Positions 31,291 to 39,898 of a DNA stretch of 64,000 nucleotides are shown piece by piece. Position 1 is the first letter of the stretch. Every line of letters begins with the position of its first letter. Under the pieces are notes generated by a model. That model saw nothing but the letters and a program-made list of their open reading frames with translations, did not search any database and was not told where the DNA came from. Location of the stretch: NCBI RefSeq assembly GCF_000725485.1, contig NZ_JOAG01000039.1, positions 1 through 64,000 on the forward strand, given 5' to 3'. This DNA comes from Nonomuraea candida (GTDB lineage: Bacteria > Actinomycetota > Actinomycetes > Streptosporangiales > Streptosporangiaceae). The position numbers and the translations under genes are program-made.

Positions 31291-32642
31291 GCGTCCTCGC
31301 CGCGCCGGTCGGGCGCGAGGCGCGCGGCGCGGACGGCGCCACCCTGTGCGCCATCTTCGTCGTGGTCCTCATCCTGGTGCCGGCCCGCCAGGTGATCGGC
31401 GGGCTGCCCTTCGACCTCACCTACGCCGAGGCCGTCGGCCTGTTCGCCGCCGTCTGGTGGTGCTGCGCCCACCTGACCAGCACGCTCGGCGCCGCCAAGG
31501 GCCCGAACCTGGTCCGGTACGCCGTCTACTTCTACGTGATCACCTACCTGGTCACCTACGCCTACACGACGGCCGGTTTCCTGCCGGCCCACGAGCTGGC
31601 GCTGTCGGACCACGTCCTGGTCATCACGGTCGGCGTGGTCGGCATGGCGCTGCTCGCCGTGGACGGGGTGTCCGGCCACGACCGCCTGGACCTGGTGCTG
31701 AAGACCCTCGTCGTGGCCGGCGCCGTCATGGGCGCGATCGGCGGGCTGCAGTTCCTGCTGTCGTTCGACCTCACCCAGTACCTCCAGATGCCCGGCTCCC
31801 GCCTGCGCTCGATGGAGGAGACGATCCTGCAGCGCAACGGGGTCAACCGGGTGGCCTCGACCGCCACGCATCCCATCGAGTTCGGCGTGGTGTCGGCGAT
31901 GGTGCTGCCGCTGGCCCTGCACTACGCGTTCGACGCCTGGGAGCGCGGCGCGCCCGCGCTGCGCTGGTGGATCCTGTGCGCGCTGGTCGCCTGCGGGATG
32001 GCGTTCTCCGCCTCGCGCTCGACGGTGCTCGGCCTGGCGGTGTCGGGGCTGATCCTGCTCGCGGGGTGGAACAGGGCCCGGCGGCTGCGGGCGGGCGCGG
32101 GGCTGCTCGGGTTCCTGGTGCTGCTGCGGCTGTTCGTCCCCGGGCTGCTCGGCGCGATCATGGGGTTGTTCGGCAACCTGGACAACGACGAGAGCCTGCG
32201 CTGGCGGACCAACGACTACACCAGCGCGCTCACCGAGTTCGCCCAGCACCCGTGGCTCGGGCGGGGCCACGGCACCTGGTTCCCGCCGCACCATCCCGTC
32301 TTCGACAACCAGTACCTGCTCACCGCCGTGCAGGGCGGGGTGTTCGGGCTGCTCGGGTTCGTCGGGCTCTTCGTCATCGGCATCCTGGCGGCGTTGCGGG
32401 CCAGGCGGATCGCGCCGGACCCGCGCACCAAGGACCTGGGGCTGTCGCTGGCGGCGGCCCTGGCGGTGCCGCTGGTCGGCTGCGCCACCTTCGACCTGAA
32501 CTCCTTCACCACCGCCAACTCGCTGGCGTTCCTGCTGATCGGGCTGGCGGGCGCGCTGCTGCGCCTGGTGAACCGCGACGTCACGGCTCAAGCCGGCGCC
32601 GCGCCTCCTTCCACGAGCCGGCGGCCAGGTCTCTGGCGCTGA
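31287..32642 (+). CDS. wzy: Wzy-like O-antigen polymerase/ligase family protein
   Basis: This membrane protein of about 451 residues has roughly 11-12 helices. It contains the O-antigen-ligase core SASRSTVLGLAVSGLILLAGW and, in the large external loop, LRWRTNDYTSALTEFAQHPWLGRGHGTWFPPHHPVFDNQYLLTAV. The WLGRG-G and NQYL blocks are typical of Wzy/WaaL-type proteins. It would polymerise lipid-linked repeat units outside the membrane. It is coupled to the third Wzz-like gene. Its 3' end overlaps the convergent RmlC-like gene by 62 bp. Confidence 0.86.
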   Translation: MSVLAAPVGREARGADGATLCAIFVVVLILVPARQVIGGLPFDLTYAEAVGLFAAVWWCCAHLTSTLGAAKGPNLVRYAVYFYVITYLVTYAYTTAGFLPAHELALSDHVLVITVGVVGMALLAVDGVSGHDRLDLVLKTLVVAGAVMGAIGGLQFLLSFDLTQYLQMPGSRLRSMEETILQRNGVNRVASTATHPIEFGVVSAMVLPLALHYAFDAWERGAPALRWWILCALVACGMAFSASRSTVLGLAVSGLILLAGWNRARRLRAGAGLLGFLVLLRLFVPGLLGAIMGLFGNLDNDESLRWRTNDYTSALTEFAQHPWLGRGHGTWFPPHHPVFDNQYLLTAVQGGVFGLLGFVGLFVIGILAALRARRIAPDPRTKDLGLSLAAALAVPLVGCATFDLNSFTTANSLAFLLIGLAGALLRLVNRDVTAQAGAAPPSTSRRPGLWR

Positions 32643-33126
32643 TCGCGGTAACCGGCAGCGGCCAGGCGATGGCCAGCTCGGGGTCGTCGTAACGCACCGA
32701 GACGTCCTCGGCGGGGTCGTGCTCCCTGTCGATCCGGTAGCAGACGTCGGCCTCGCTGAGCGCCTGGTAGCCGTGGAGCAGGCCGGGGGGCACGTACAGG
32801 TGGACGAAGGTCCGGTCGTCGAGCGTGACCGTCATCTGCTCGCCGAACGTCGGCGAGCCCGGCCGGGCGTCGACGAGCACGTCGAACACCGCGCCGCGGG
32901 CGCACCTGACCAGCTTGGCCTCGCCGCGCCCGGCGCGGCCGTGCAGGGCCCTGATCCCGCCGGCGACCGTGCGCGACTGGCTGTCCTGGACGAAGGCGGC
33001 CGGGTCGAGCCCGTGCTCCTTGGCGATGGCGGCGTCGAAGGTCCTGGTGAACAGGCCGCGCTCGTCACGGTGGGGGGTGGGGGTGAACAGCAGTGTCCCG
33101 GCCAGCGGCCCGCGTTCCACTCTCAT
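32581..33126 (-). CDS. Second RmlC-like dTDP-keto-sugar epimerase
   Basis: This 181-residue cupin has TFDAAIAKEHGLDPAAFVQDSQSRT, RALHGRAGRGEAKLVRCARGAVFDVLVD and YVPPGLLHGYQALSEADVCYRID, the RmlC fold with its catalytic His in RALHG. It is clearly different from rmlC at 18400, with low similarity outside the core. It may epimerise only one centre (3- or 5-epimerase) of another NDP-4-keto sugar, as in TylM/NovW-type enzymes. It runs opposite to the polymerase and overlaps its end. Which nucleotide sugar it acts on is unknown. Confidence 0.82.
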   Translation of the reverse strand: MRVERGPLAGTLLFTPTPHRDERGLFTRTFDAAIAKEHGLDPAAFVQDSQSRTVAGGIRALHGRAGRGEAKLVRCARGAVFDVLVDARPGSPTFGEQMTVTLDDRTFVHLYVPPGLLHGYQALSEADVCYRIDREHDPAEDVSVRYDDPELAIAWPLPVTAISARDLAAGSWKEARRRLEP

Positions 33127-33235
33127 GGGGCCATCCTGGCCTCACCGACGTAACGGATAAAGCTCTGCCGCGATGACAAAAAGGAAGGACTGACGGCGAG
33201 GCACGTCAAGCCCGAGGAGGGGTGAGGACATTCCG

Positions 33236-34036
33236 GTGGACCACTCCGCCAACGGGAACGTTCCCATGGCCCGCGCCCGCGTGGGCGCCATCGAGGTCCA
33301 GGCCCTGACGGAGGCCGAGGTCGCCGAGCACGTCACGCGCGGCTGGCGGGACGGCACGGGCGGCGCGATCGTGACCGCCAACGTGGACATCGTCCGGGCC
33401 GCCACCCGCGCCCCGGAACTCGCCGCGCTGGTGGCCGGGTCCGAGCTGGTGGTGGCGGACGGCATGCCGGTCGTCTGGGCCGCCAGGATCGCGGGCCTGC
33501 GCCTGCCGGACCGCGTCACCGGCGCCTCCCTGGTCTTCACCCTCACCGGGCGCGCGGCGCGCGAAGGGCGCTCGGTCTTCCTGCTCGGCGGCGAGCCGGG
33601 GGTGCCCGAGCGGGCCGGCGAGGTGCTGGCCGCGCGCTATCCGGGCCTGCGGGTCGCGGGGGCGTACGCGCCGCCCTTCGGCTTCGAGCGCGACCCCGGC
33701 GAGCTGGCCGCCACCGTGGCGCTGGTCCGCGCGGCCGCGCCCGACCTGGTCCTGGTGGGGCTCGGCTTCCCCAAGCAGGAGCGGGTCATCGCCGTGCTCC
33801 GCCCGGAGTTGCCGCACGCCTGGTACCTGGGCTGCGGGGCCGGCATCCCCATGGCGGCCGGGCGCTTCCGGCGCGCCCCCCGCGCCCTGCAACGCACGGG
33901 CGCCGAATGGCTCTTCAGGCTCGCGCTGGAGCCCCGCCGCCTGGCGCGCCGCTACCTGCGCGACGACCTGCCCTTCGCGTTCGGTCTGCTGGCCTCGGCC
34001 GCCTGGCGGCGCCTGACCGCGGACCGCCGTCCCTGA
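33236..34036 (+). CDS. WecB/TagA/CpsF-family glycosyltransferase
   Basis: This 266-residue GT26 enzyme has GAIVTANVDIVRAATRAPEL (substrate Asp), VADGMPVVWAARIAGLRLPDRVTGASLV, VFLLGGEPGVPERAGEVL and LVLVGLGFPKQERVI, the family signature. Members add N-acetylmannosamine(uronic acid) or a related sugar to the lipid-linked acceptor on the cytosolic membrane face. It starts at GTG 33236 with GAGGAGGGG and GAGGA upstream; ATG 33266 is the alternative. It is followed 24 nt later by a large fusion glycosyltransferase, so both are co-transcribed. Confidence 0.87.
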   Translation: MDHSANGNVPMARARVGAIEVQALTEAEVAEHVTRGWRDGTGGAIVTANVDIVRAATRAPELAALVAGSELVVADGMPVVWAARIAGLRLPDRVTGASLVFTLTGRAAREGRSVFLLGGEPGVPERAGEVLAARYPGLRVAGAYAPPFGFERDPGELAATVALVRAAAPDLVLVGLGFPKQERVIAVLRPELPHAWYLGCGAGIPMAAGRFRRAPRALQRTGAEWLFRLALEPRRLARRYLRDDLPFAFGLLASAAWRRLTADRRP

Positions 34037-34060
34037 CCTCCCACAGATTGGCTACCGCCG

Positions 34061-36139
34061 ATGAGCGTCCCCACGCTTGCCGTCGTCATCGTCACCTACG
34101 ACAGCGGCCAGATCATCGAGGAATGCCTGGCCAGCCTCGGCCCGGCCCTGGAAGGGGCCGGTCCGGCGCGGACGATCGTGGTGGACAACGACTCGCGCGA
34201 CGACACCGTGGACAAGGTGCGCGCCGCCGGGCCCGGCGTCGAGCTGGTCAGGACCGGCCGCAACGGCGGGTTCGCGGCCGGCGTGAACGCGGGCATCACC
34301 GCCGCCGCCGGCTGCGACGTCCTCGTGCTGAACGCCGACATCAGGCTCCGCCCCGGCTCGGTGCGGCTGCTGCGCGAGCGGCTGGGCGAGCCGGGCGTCG
34401 GCATCGCGGTGCCCCGGCTGACCCACGCCGACGGCACGCTCCAGCTCTCGCTGCGCCGCCGCCCCACCGTGCTGCGGGCGGTCGGGGAGGCGCTGCTGGG
34501 CGGCCTGCGGGCGGGCAGGTACGCGCCGCTCGGCGAGCTCGTCGTCGACCCCCGCGCCTACGACCGGCCCGCCACCCCGGACTGGGCCACCGGCGCGGCC
34601 TGGATGGTCTCCCGCGCCTGCGTGGACGCCGTCGGGCTGCTCGACGAGCGCTACTTCCTGTACTCCGAGGAGACGGAGTACATGCTGCGCATCGGCGACC
34701 ACGGCTTCACCATCGCCTACGAGCCGCGCGCGCGGGCCGTGCACCTCGGCGGCGAGCAGGCCAACTCCAGCCCGCTCTGGACGCTGGCCGCGCTCAACCG
34801 CGTCCGGTTGCACCGCGAACGCCACGGCCGGGCCCGCGGGCAGCTCATGCGGCTGGCGGTGGCGCTGAACGAGGGCCTGCGCGCGGTGTCCCGGGGCGGA
34901 CGGGCGGGCACGCGCCACCGGCACGCCCTGCGCGCGCTGGCCACGATGGCGGAGTGGCCGACGCTTCCCGGCGACCCGCCGGAGCCGCCGCCCTACGTCT
35001 GCTTCTCCGCCCAGGACTGGTGGTACCACAACAGGTCGCATTCCGACTTCCAGCTCATGCGGCACCTGGCGGGGACGCGCAAGGTCCTGATCGTCAACAG
35101 CATCGGCATGCGCATGCCGGCGCCCGGCCGGACCACGTTCCCCCTCAGGCGGATCCTCAGGAAGCTGCGCAGCGTCGCCAAGTTCGTCCGCAGGGTGGGA
35201 CCCCGCTCGTGGGTGATGTCCCCCCTCCCCGTCCCGCTGTACGGCACCCCGCAGGGCAGGGCGCTGAACGCCTGGCTGGTCAGGACCCAGGTACGGGCGG
35301 TCTGCGCGCTGCTGGGCCTGCACCGCCCGGTGATCATGGTGACCATCCCGACCGCCTGGGACGCGGTGCGCCCGATGAGCCGCCGCGCCCTGATCTTCAA
35401 CCGCTCCGACCGCCACTCGGCCTTCCCCGAGTCGGACCGCGCCACGATCGAGGCGCTCGAACGCCGCCTGCTGGAACGTGCCGACCACGTCGTCTACGCC
35501 AGCCGCACCCTGATGAGCGAGGAGGCGCCGCTGACCGGGACGCGGGCCCACTTCCTCGACCACGGCGTGGACCTGGAGCACTTCGTCCCGGTCCCGCCCG
35601 AGCGGCAGCCACGGGACCTGCGGGACATCCCGGGGCCCCGCATCGGCTTCTTCGGCGCGCTGGACGACTTCGTGGTCGACTTCGAGCTGCTCGAACGGGT
35701 CGCCGTGGAGCTGCCGCGGGCCTCGCTCGTCCTGATCGGCGACGCCAACGGCGACATCGGGCGGCTCACCAAGCATCCCAACGTGCACTGGCTCGGCTTC
35801 CGCCCGTACTCGGTCATCCCCGCGTACGGGTCCGGCTTCGACGTGGCGATCATGCCGTGGCTGGACAACGACTGGATCAAGCACGCCAACCCGATCAAGC
35901 TCAAGGAGTTCCTCGCGCTGGGCCTGCCGGTGGTCAGCACCGCCTTCGGCGAGCTGGCGCACTACGCCGGCCGGGTCAGGGCGGCGGCCACGCACGAGGA
36001 GTTCGTCGCGGCGATCAGGACGAGCCTGGCCGAGGGGCCGCCGCAGCCGCCGGAGGCGCTGCGGGCGTCGCTGGCGGAGGCGTCCTGGGCGGCGCGGGCC
36101 GCCGCGCTGGCGGCCCTGGCCGAACGGACCAGGGAATGA
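34061..36139 (+). CDS. Bifunctional GT2-GT-B fusion glycosyltransferase
   Basis: A 692-residue fusion. Residues 1-290 are a GT-A family-2 rhamnosyltransferase-like domain: LAVVIVTYDSGQIIEECLASL, VVDNDSRDDTV, NGGFAAGVNAGI, LNADIRL, and YFLYSEETEYMLRI. Residues 320-690 are a separate GT-B domain like TuaH: YVCFSAQDWWYHNRSHSD, FNRSDRHSAFPESD, IGFFGALDDFVVDFELL and HANPIKLKEFLALGLPVVST. Two successive sugars could be added by one polypeptide, probably in the order of the repeat unit. It is coupled to the following glycosidase-like gene by an ATGA overlap. The donors are not deducible. Confidence 0.86.
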   Translation: MSVPTLAVVIVTYDSGQIIEECLASLGPALEGAGPARTIVVDNDSRDDTVDKVRAAGPGVELVRTGRNGGFAAGVNAGITAAAGCDVLVLNADIRLRPGSVRLLRERLGEPGVGIAVPRLTHADGTLQLSLRRRPTVLRAVGEALLGGLRAGRYAPLGELVVDPRAYDRPATPDWATGAAWMVSRACVDAVGLLDERYFLYSEETEYMLRIGDHGFTIAYEPRARAVHLGGEQANSSPLWTLAALNRVRLHRERHGRARGQLMRLAVALNEGLRAVSRGGRAGTRHRHALRALATMAEWPTLPGDPPEPPPYVCFSAQDWWYHNRSHSDFQLMRHLAGTRKVLIVNSIGMRMPAPGRTTFPLRRILRKLRSVAKFVRRVGPRSWVMSPLPVPLYGTPQGRALNAWLVRTQVRAVCALLGLHRPVIMVTIPTAWDAVRPMSRRALIFNRSDRHSAFPESDRATIEALERRLLERADHVVYASRTLMSEEAPLTGTRAHFLDHGVDLEHFVPVPPERQPRDLRDIPGPRIGFFGALDDFVVDFELLERVAVELPRASLVLIGDANGDIGRLTKHPNVHWLGFRPYSVIPAYGSGFDVAIMPWLDNDWIKHANPIKLKEFLALGLPVVSTAFGELAHYAGRVRAAATHEEFVAAIRTSLAEGPPQPPEALRASLAEASWAARAAALAALAERTRE

Positions 36140-37518
36140 GCCTGACCGGCCCGGCCCGGCCTCCCGAGGCGGGACCGGCCACGCCAGGGCCGGCCGCCAA
36201 GGCGGGAGCGGCCGAGACGGGAGCGGCCAAGCCGAGCAGGGTGGCGCTGGCCAAGGTGGCGACGGTGGTGACGGCCGCGGCCGTGGCGGTCGCGGGCTGG
36301 GCCTGGCTGCGTGCGCACCCCACGCCGCCCGCCCCGCCGTCGCTGACGGCCGCGAGCATGTCGTTGCGGCCCGTGCCCTGGGAAGGCGGCCCGGCCGCGT
36401 ACGCCGGCTGGCCCCGGGCGGTCGCGGCCGGCTGGACCGAGCCCGCGTTCTTCCCCGTGGGGTTGTGGTTCGCCACGGTCCGCGAGCGGGAGCACGTCAC
36501 CGCCGACCGCGCCATGGGCGTCAACACCTACGTCGAGCTGACCGCCGACAGCCGCCCCGGCCTGCTGCGCGGGACGGGGATGAGCGCGCTGACCGCCGGG
36601 GGCCCGGCGGCCGGCGCGGCCCCGGAGACGGTGGGCGCGACGCTCCCCGGCAAGGCCGACGAGTGGGCCGGCATCGGGCACGCCCGCTGGAGCGGGAAGG
36701 CCGGCCCCGAGCAGTGCCGGCCCAAGCTGTCCTTCTGCGGCCACACCGTGCTGCGCACCCGCGCCCGCGAGCTGCCCGACGGCTCCCGGCCGGTCTACGC
36801 CACCTTCGGCAAGGGCGTCGCCCACCAGGCCACCGACCCGGCGGGCGGCATGTTCGTCAACGACTACGCCGACCTGGTCGGCGTGGACGTCTCCTGGTAC
36901 GCCGACGAGAACGTCTGCCGCGAGGCCGCCCGCTGGCGCCAGCTCCCGATCACCCAGTGCCGCGCCGCCGCCGGCTACGGCGCGACCGTGGACCGGATAC
37001 GCGAGCTGGACGCCCTCGACGGCCGCCGCAAACCCGTCTTCTCGGTCATCTCCCTCGCCGGGCTGACCCCCGGCCAGGTGGGCGGCGCGGTGATGAGCTC
37101 GCTCATCCACGGCGCGCGCGGCATCGTCTACGACGCCCACGACCCCGGCCCGCGCTGCGAGAGCGCCAACCTGCTGCGCACCGCCTGCGGCGCACCGGTC
37201 AGGAAGGCCGTGACCGAGCTGAACGCGCTGATCGGGCGGCTCGCGCCGGTGCTCAACACCCAGTCCTACGCCTACGACTTCGCCCCCCAGCTCGACACCA
37301 TGCTCAAGCGGCACGACGGCGCCTACTACCTGTTCGCCATGCTCGGGCGCGGCACGGCGACCGGCGGCCACCCGCTCACGGTCCCGGCGAACCTGTCGCC
37401 GCGCGGCCGGGTCGAGGACGTGCTGACCGGCCGGCCCGTCGAGGTCGACCGGGAGGGCCGCTTCACCGCCGCCTTCCCCGCCGAGCACGCCTACCACGTC
37501 TATCGGATCACCCCGTGA
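36136..37518 (+). CDS. Membrane-anchored glycosidase-like paralogue, probably inactive
   Basis: A 460-residue protein with a cytosolic Ala/Pro-rich start, a TM helix (VATVVTAAAVAVAGWAWL) and an external TIM-barrel-like domain (about 80-455). It is clearly paralogous to the next gene: shared PWEGGPAAYAGW, NTYVELT, FGKGVA and LNTQSYAY segments. Where the paralogue has TDEPD, this one reads PGKAD at 171-175. Where the paralogue has Glu272, this has Ser306. So both candidate catalytic acids are lost and it is likely a pseudo-enzyme, binding a glycan or modulating its twin. Start ATG 36136. Confidence 0.75.
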   Translation: MSLTGPARPPEAGPATPGPAAKAGAAETGAAKPSRVALAKVATVVTAAAVAVAGWAWLRAHPTPPAPPSLTAASMSLRPVPWEGGPAAYAGWPRAVAAGWTEPAFFPVGLWFATVREREHVTADRAMGVNTYVELTADSRPGLLRGTGMSALTAGGPAAGAAPETVGATLPGKADEWAGIGHARWSGKAGPEQCRPKLSFCGHTVLRTRARELPDGSRPVYATFGKGVAHQATDPAGGMFVNDYADLVGVDVSWYADENVCREAARWRQLPITQCRAAAGYGATVDRIRELDALDGRRKPVFSVISLAGLTPGQVGGAVMSSLIHGARGIVYDAHDPGPRCESANLLRTACGAPVRKAVTELNALIGRLAPVLNTQSYAYDFAPQLDTMLKRHDGAYYLFAMLGRGTATGGHPLTVPANLSPRGRVEDVLTGRPVEVDREGRFTAAFPAEHAYHVYRITP

Positions 37519-37529
37519 CCGGGAGGAAC

Positions 37530-38834
37530 ATGGCCCTGCCGAAGGTGTCGAAGTGGACCCTGCTGATCCCGCTGGTGCTGGTGCTGCTGATCGGCCTGGG
37601 CTGGGCCGTCACGCAGCGGGGAGAGGAGGCCGGCGCCGAGCGGTTCGACCTGCCGCGCATCCCCTGGGAGGGCGGCCCGGCGTACTACGCCGGCCACCGC
37701 GCCGCCGCGGCGGCGGGATGGACGGACCCGGGCTTCTTCCCGATCGGGGTCTGGTTCGAGTCGGTCATCGACGAGCGCGACGTGCGGCTGGACAAGGAGG
37801 CCGGGCTCAACACCTACGTCGAGCTGACCGGCAACAGCGACGCCGAGCTGATCCGCAAGCACGGCATGCACGCCATCACCGCCAAGCCGCTGGACGGCGC
37901 GGGCCGCGAGACGGTCGGCTGGCTGATCACCGACGAACCCGACATGTTCGCCGGGCCGGGCGACGGCGTCTGGAGCGGCAAGTTCCCCGGCGAGGGCAAG
38001 CCCTGCATCCCCGACAAGCCGCCCTGCGGCTACACGGCGATGCGCACCCTGAAGGACAAGCTGCCCAAGAACGACGGCCGCTTCCACTACGCCAACTTCG
38101 GCAAGGGCGTCGCCATGTGGGAGACGGACGAGGAGGCGCGCAGGTTCGTCAACTCCTACACCGACGTCATGTCCACCGACATCTACTGGCACACCGACGC
38201 CAACATCTGCGACGAGGCGGAGCACTTCCTCCAGCTGCCCCCCGACCGCTGCCGCCGGGCCGCCAACTACGGCCGCACCGTGGAGCGCGGCCGGCGGCTC
38301 GACGCCCTGGACGGCCGCCTGCAGCCGGTCTACGCCTTCGTCGAGGTCGGCTGGCCGGGCGCCAACGGCAGCCGGGCGATCACCGGCGAGCAGATCGCCG
38401 GGGCCGTCATGAACGCCCTCATCCACGAGGCGCGCGGCGTCGTCTACTTCAACCACAGCTTCGGCGGGCCCTGCATCAGCCAGCACGTGCTGCGCGAGCC
38501 GTGCACCAAGGACGTGCGGGCGGCGGTGACCGAGCTGAACCGGCGGATCACCTCGCTGGCGCCGGTGCTCAACACCCAGTCGTACGCCCACACCTTCGAG
38601 CCCCGGCTCGACACCATGCTCAAGGCGCACGACGGCTCCTTCTACGTCTTCGCCACCGTGGGGGAGGAGGCCGGGCCCGGTTCGTACACGCTGCGGCTGC
38701 CCCCCGGGCTCACCTCGGCCTCCGGCAAGGCGGAGGTGCTCTTCGAGAACCGCACCGTGCCCCTCCGCGGCGGCGCCATCACCGACACCTTCGAGCGGCT
38801 GGACTCCTACCACGTCTACCGGATCACGCCGTGA
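37530..38834 (+). CDS. Membrane-anchored glycosidase-like protein (putative active twin)
   Basis: A 434-residue protein with an N-terminal anchor (WTLLIPLVLVLLIGLGWAV) and an extracellular TIM-barrel-like domain. It keeps FFPIGVWFESVIDERDV, GWLITDEPDMF (Asp135-Glu136-Pro137, resembling the acid/base NEP motif of clan GH-A), and YAFVEVGWPG with Glu272 as candidate nucleophile. A late IHEARGVVYFNHSF block is also intact. It probably trims or transglycosylates the surface polymer made by this cluster. Substrate and true GH family are unknown to me. RBS GGGAGGA lies 3-8 nt upstream of ATG 37530. It ends 11 nt inside the convergent SDR gene. Confidence 0.75.
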   Translation: MALPKVSKWTLLIPLVLVLLIGLGWAVTQRGEEAGAERFDLPRIPWEGGPAYYAGHRAAAAAGWTDPGFFPIGVWFESVIDERDVRLDKEAGLNTYVELTGNSDAELIRKHGMHAITAKPLDGAGRETVGWLITDEPDMFAGPGDGVWSGKFPGEGKPCIPDKPPCGYTAMRTLKDKLPKNDGRFHYANFGKGVAMWETDEEARRFVNSYTDVMSTDIYWHTDANICDEAEHFLQLPPDRCRRAANYGRTVERGRRLDALDGRLQPVYAFVEVGWPGANGSRAITGEQIAGAVMNALIHEARGVVYFNHSFGGPCISQHVLREPCTKDVRAAVTELNRRITSLAPVLNTQSYAHTFEPRLDTMLKAHDGSFYVFATVGEEAGPGSYTLRLPPGLTSASGKAEVLFENRTVPLRGGAITDTFERLDSYHVYRITP

Positions 38835-39768
38835 GCGTGCCGGCGTACCAGTCGAGCGTGCGGCGCAGGCCCTCGGCCAGGGGGACGGTGGCGCGCCAGC
38901 CGATCAGGTCGAGGGCCGGGCCGGTGTCGGCCACCTGCGTGATGTCGAGCGCGCGGTCGGCCACGGCGCCGAAGGGCGGCTCGCCCGGGTGGCCCGCCAG
39001 CTCGTAGAGCAGCTCGACCAGCTCGCGCGCCGAGGTGCCGAGGCCGGTGCCCACGTCGAACGACTGCCCGACCGCCCGGTCGCTGCCCGCCGCCGCGACG
39101 AAGGCCGCGACCACGTCGTCCACGTACACCCAGTCGGCCACCTTGGCGCCGCTGGTCAGGCGCGGCTCCTCGCCCCGCAGCAGGGCCAGCGTCACGTACG
39201 GCACCAGCTTGGCCGTGTCGCGCTGCGCGGGCCCGTACACCATGGAGGGACGCAGCACCGTGCACGGCAGGTCCCACAACCGCCGGTACAGGTCGGCGTA
39301 GCCCGCCGCGGCGTGCTTGGCCATCGCGTACGGCGACGGCGCGGCGGCGTGCCCGTTGCCCGGCCGGGGCTCCTCGATCGAGCCCGCCAGCACCATCCGG
39401 CACCCGTGGCGCACGGCGGCCGTCAGCAGGTTGACCGTGGTCTGCAGGTTGCCCGCCAGCGTGACGGGCACCAGCTCCGCGTCCCTGGCGCCGTTGACCT
39501 CGCTGGCCAGGTGGAAGACGACGTCGGGGGCGACCGCGCGCAGCAGCCCGGCCGTCGCCTCCTGGTCGCGCAGGTCCACCCGGTGCCGGCGCATCGCGCC
39601 GTCGCCTGTCGCGGGGGCGCCCGTCGCGCTGTTGCCCGTCGCGGGGCCGCGGCTCACCGCGTGGACCTCGGCCCCCAGCGCGGCCAGCCGGGCGGCGAGA
39701 TGCCCCCCGATGAAACCCGAGGCCCCCGTCACCAGGGCCCGCCTGCCCGTCCAGTCCATCGCCGGCAC
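38824..39768 (-). CDS. NAD-dependent epimerase/dehydratase family protein
   Basis: This 314-residue extended SDR starts MPAMDWTGRRALVTGASGFIGGHLAARLAALG, with the NAD loop, VVFHLASEVNG, a catalytic Ser region (MVLAGSIEEP), the Tyr/Lys pair in PYAMAKHAAAGY, and ADWVYVDDVVAAF. It probably makes another NDP-sugar for the cluster (4-epimerase or 4,6-dehydratase class). An ATG/GCC-rich insertion encoding PATGNSATGAPATGDGA (residues about 42-58) looks like a small repeat expansion. It runs opposite to the polysaccharide genes and ends inside the glycosidase-like gene by 11 bp. Confidence 0.82.
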   Translation of the reverse strand: MPAMDWTGRRALVTGASGFIGGHLAARLAALGAEVHAVSRGPATGNSATGAPATGDGAMRRHRVDLRDQEATAGLLRAVAPDVVFHLASEVNGARDAELVPVTLAGNLQTTVNLLTAAVRHGCRMVLAGSIEEPRPGNGHAAAPSPYAMAKHAAAGYADLYRRLWDLPCTVLRPSMVYGPAQRDTAKLVPYVTLALLRGEEPRLTSGAKVADWVYVDDVVAAFVAAAGSDRAVGQSFDVGTGLGTSARELVELLYELAGHPGEPPFGAVADRALDITQVADTGPALDLIGWRATVPLAEGLRRTLDWYAGTLTA

Positions 39769-39841
39769 CCCCCGTCACAGGATCTATCCCGGGCCGCTCC
39801 CGCGCCGTTACGGCGGCGGCAGGGGATGCCGGCCCGGGAAA

Positions 39842-39885
39842 GCCGAACGCCGCCGCCCCTTCAGGAGGGGGCGGCGGCGTTCGGC
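39842..39885 (-). terminator. Strong hairpin terminator after korB
   Basis: An 18-bp perfect stem (39842-39859 with 39868-39885) and an 8-nt loop lie 14 nt after the korB stop. On the minus strand the stem is followed by TTTCCC. It ends the korAB transcript. Confidence 0.85.
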
Positions 39886-39898
39886 GATGCGGCGGGCG

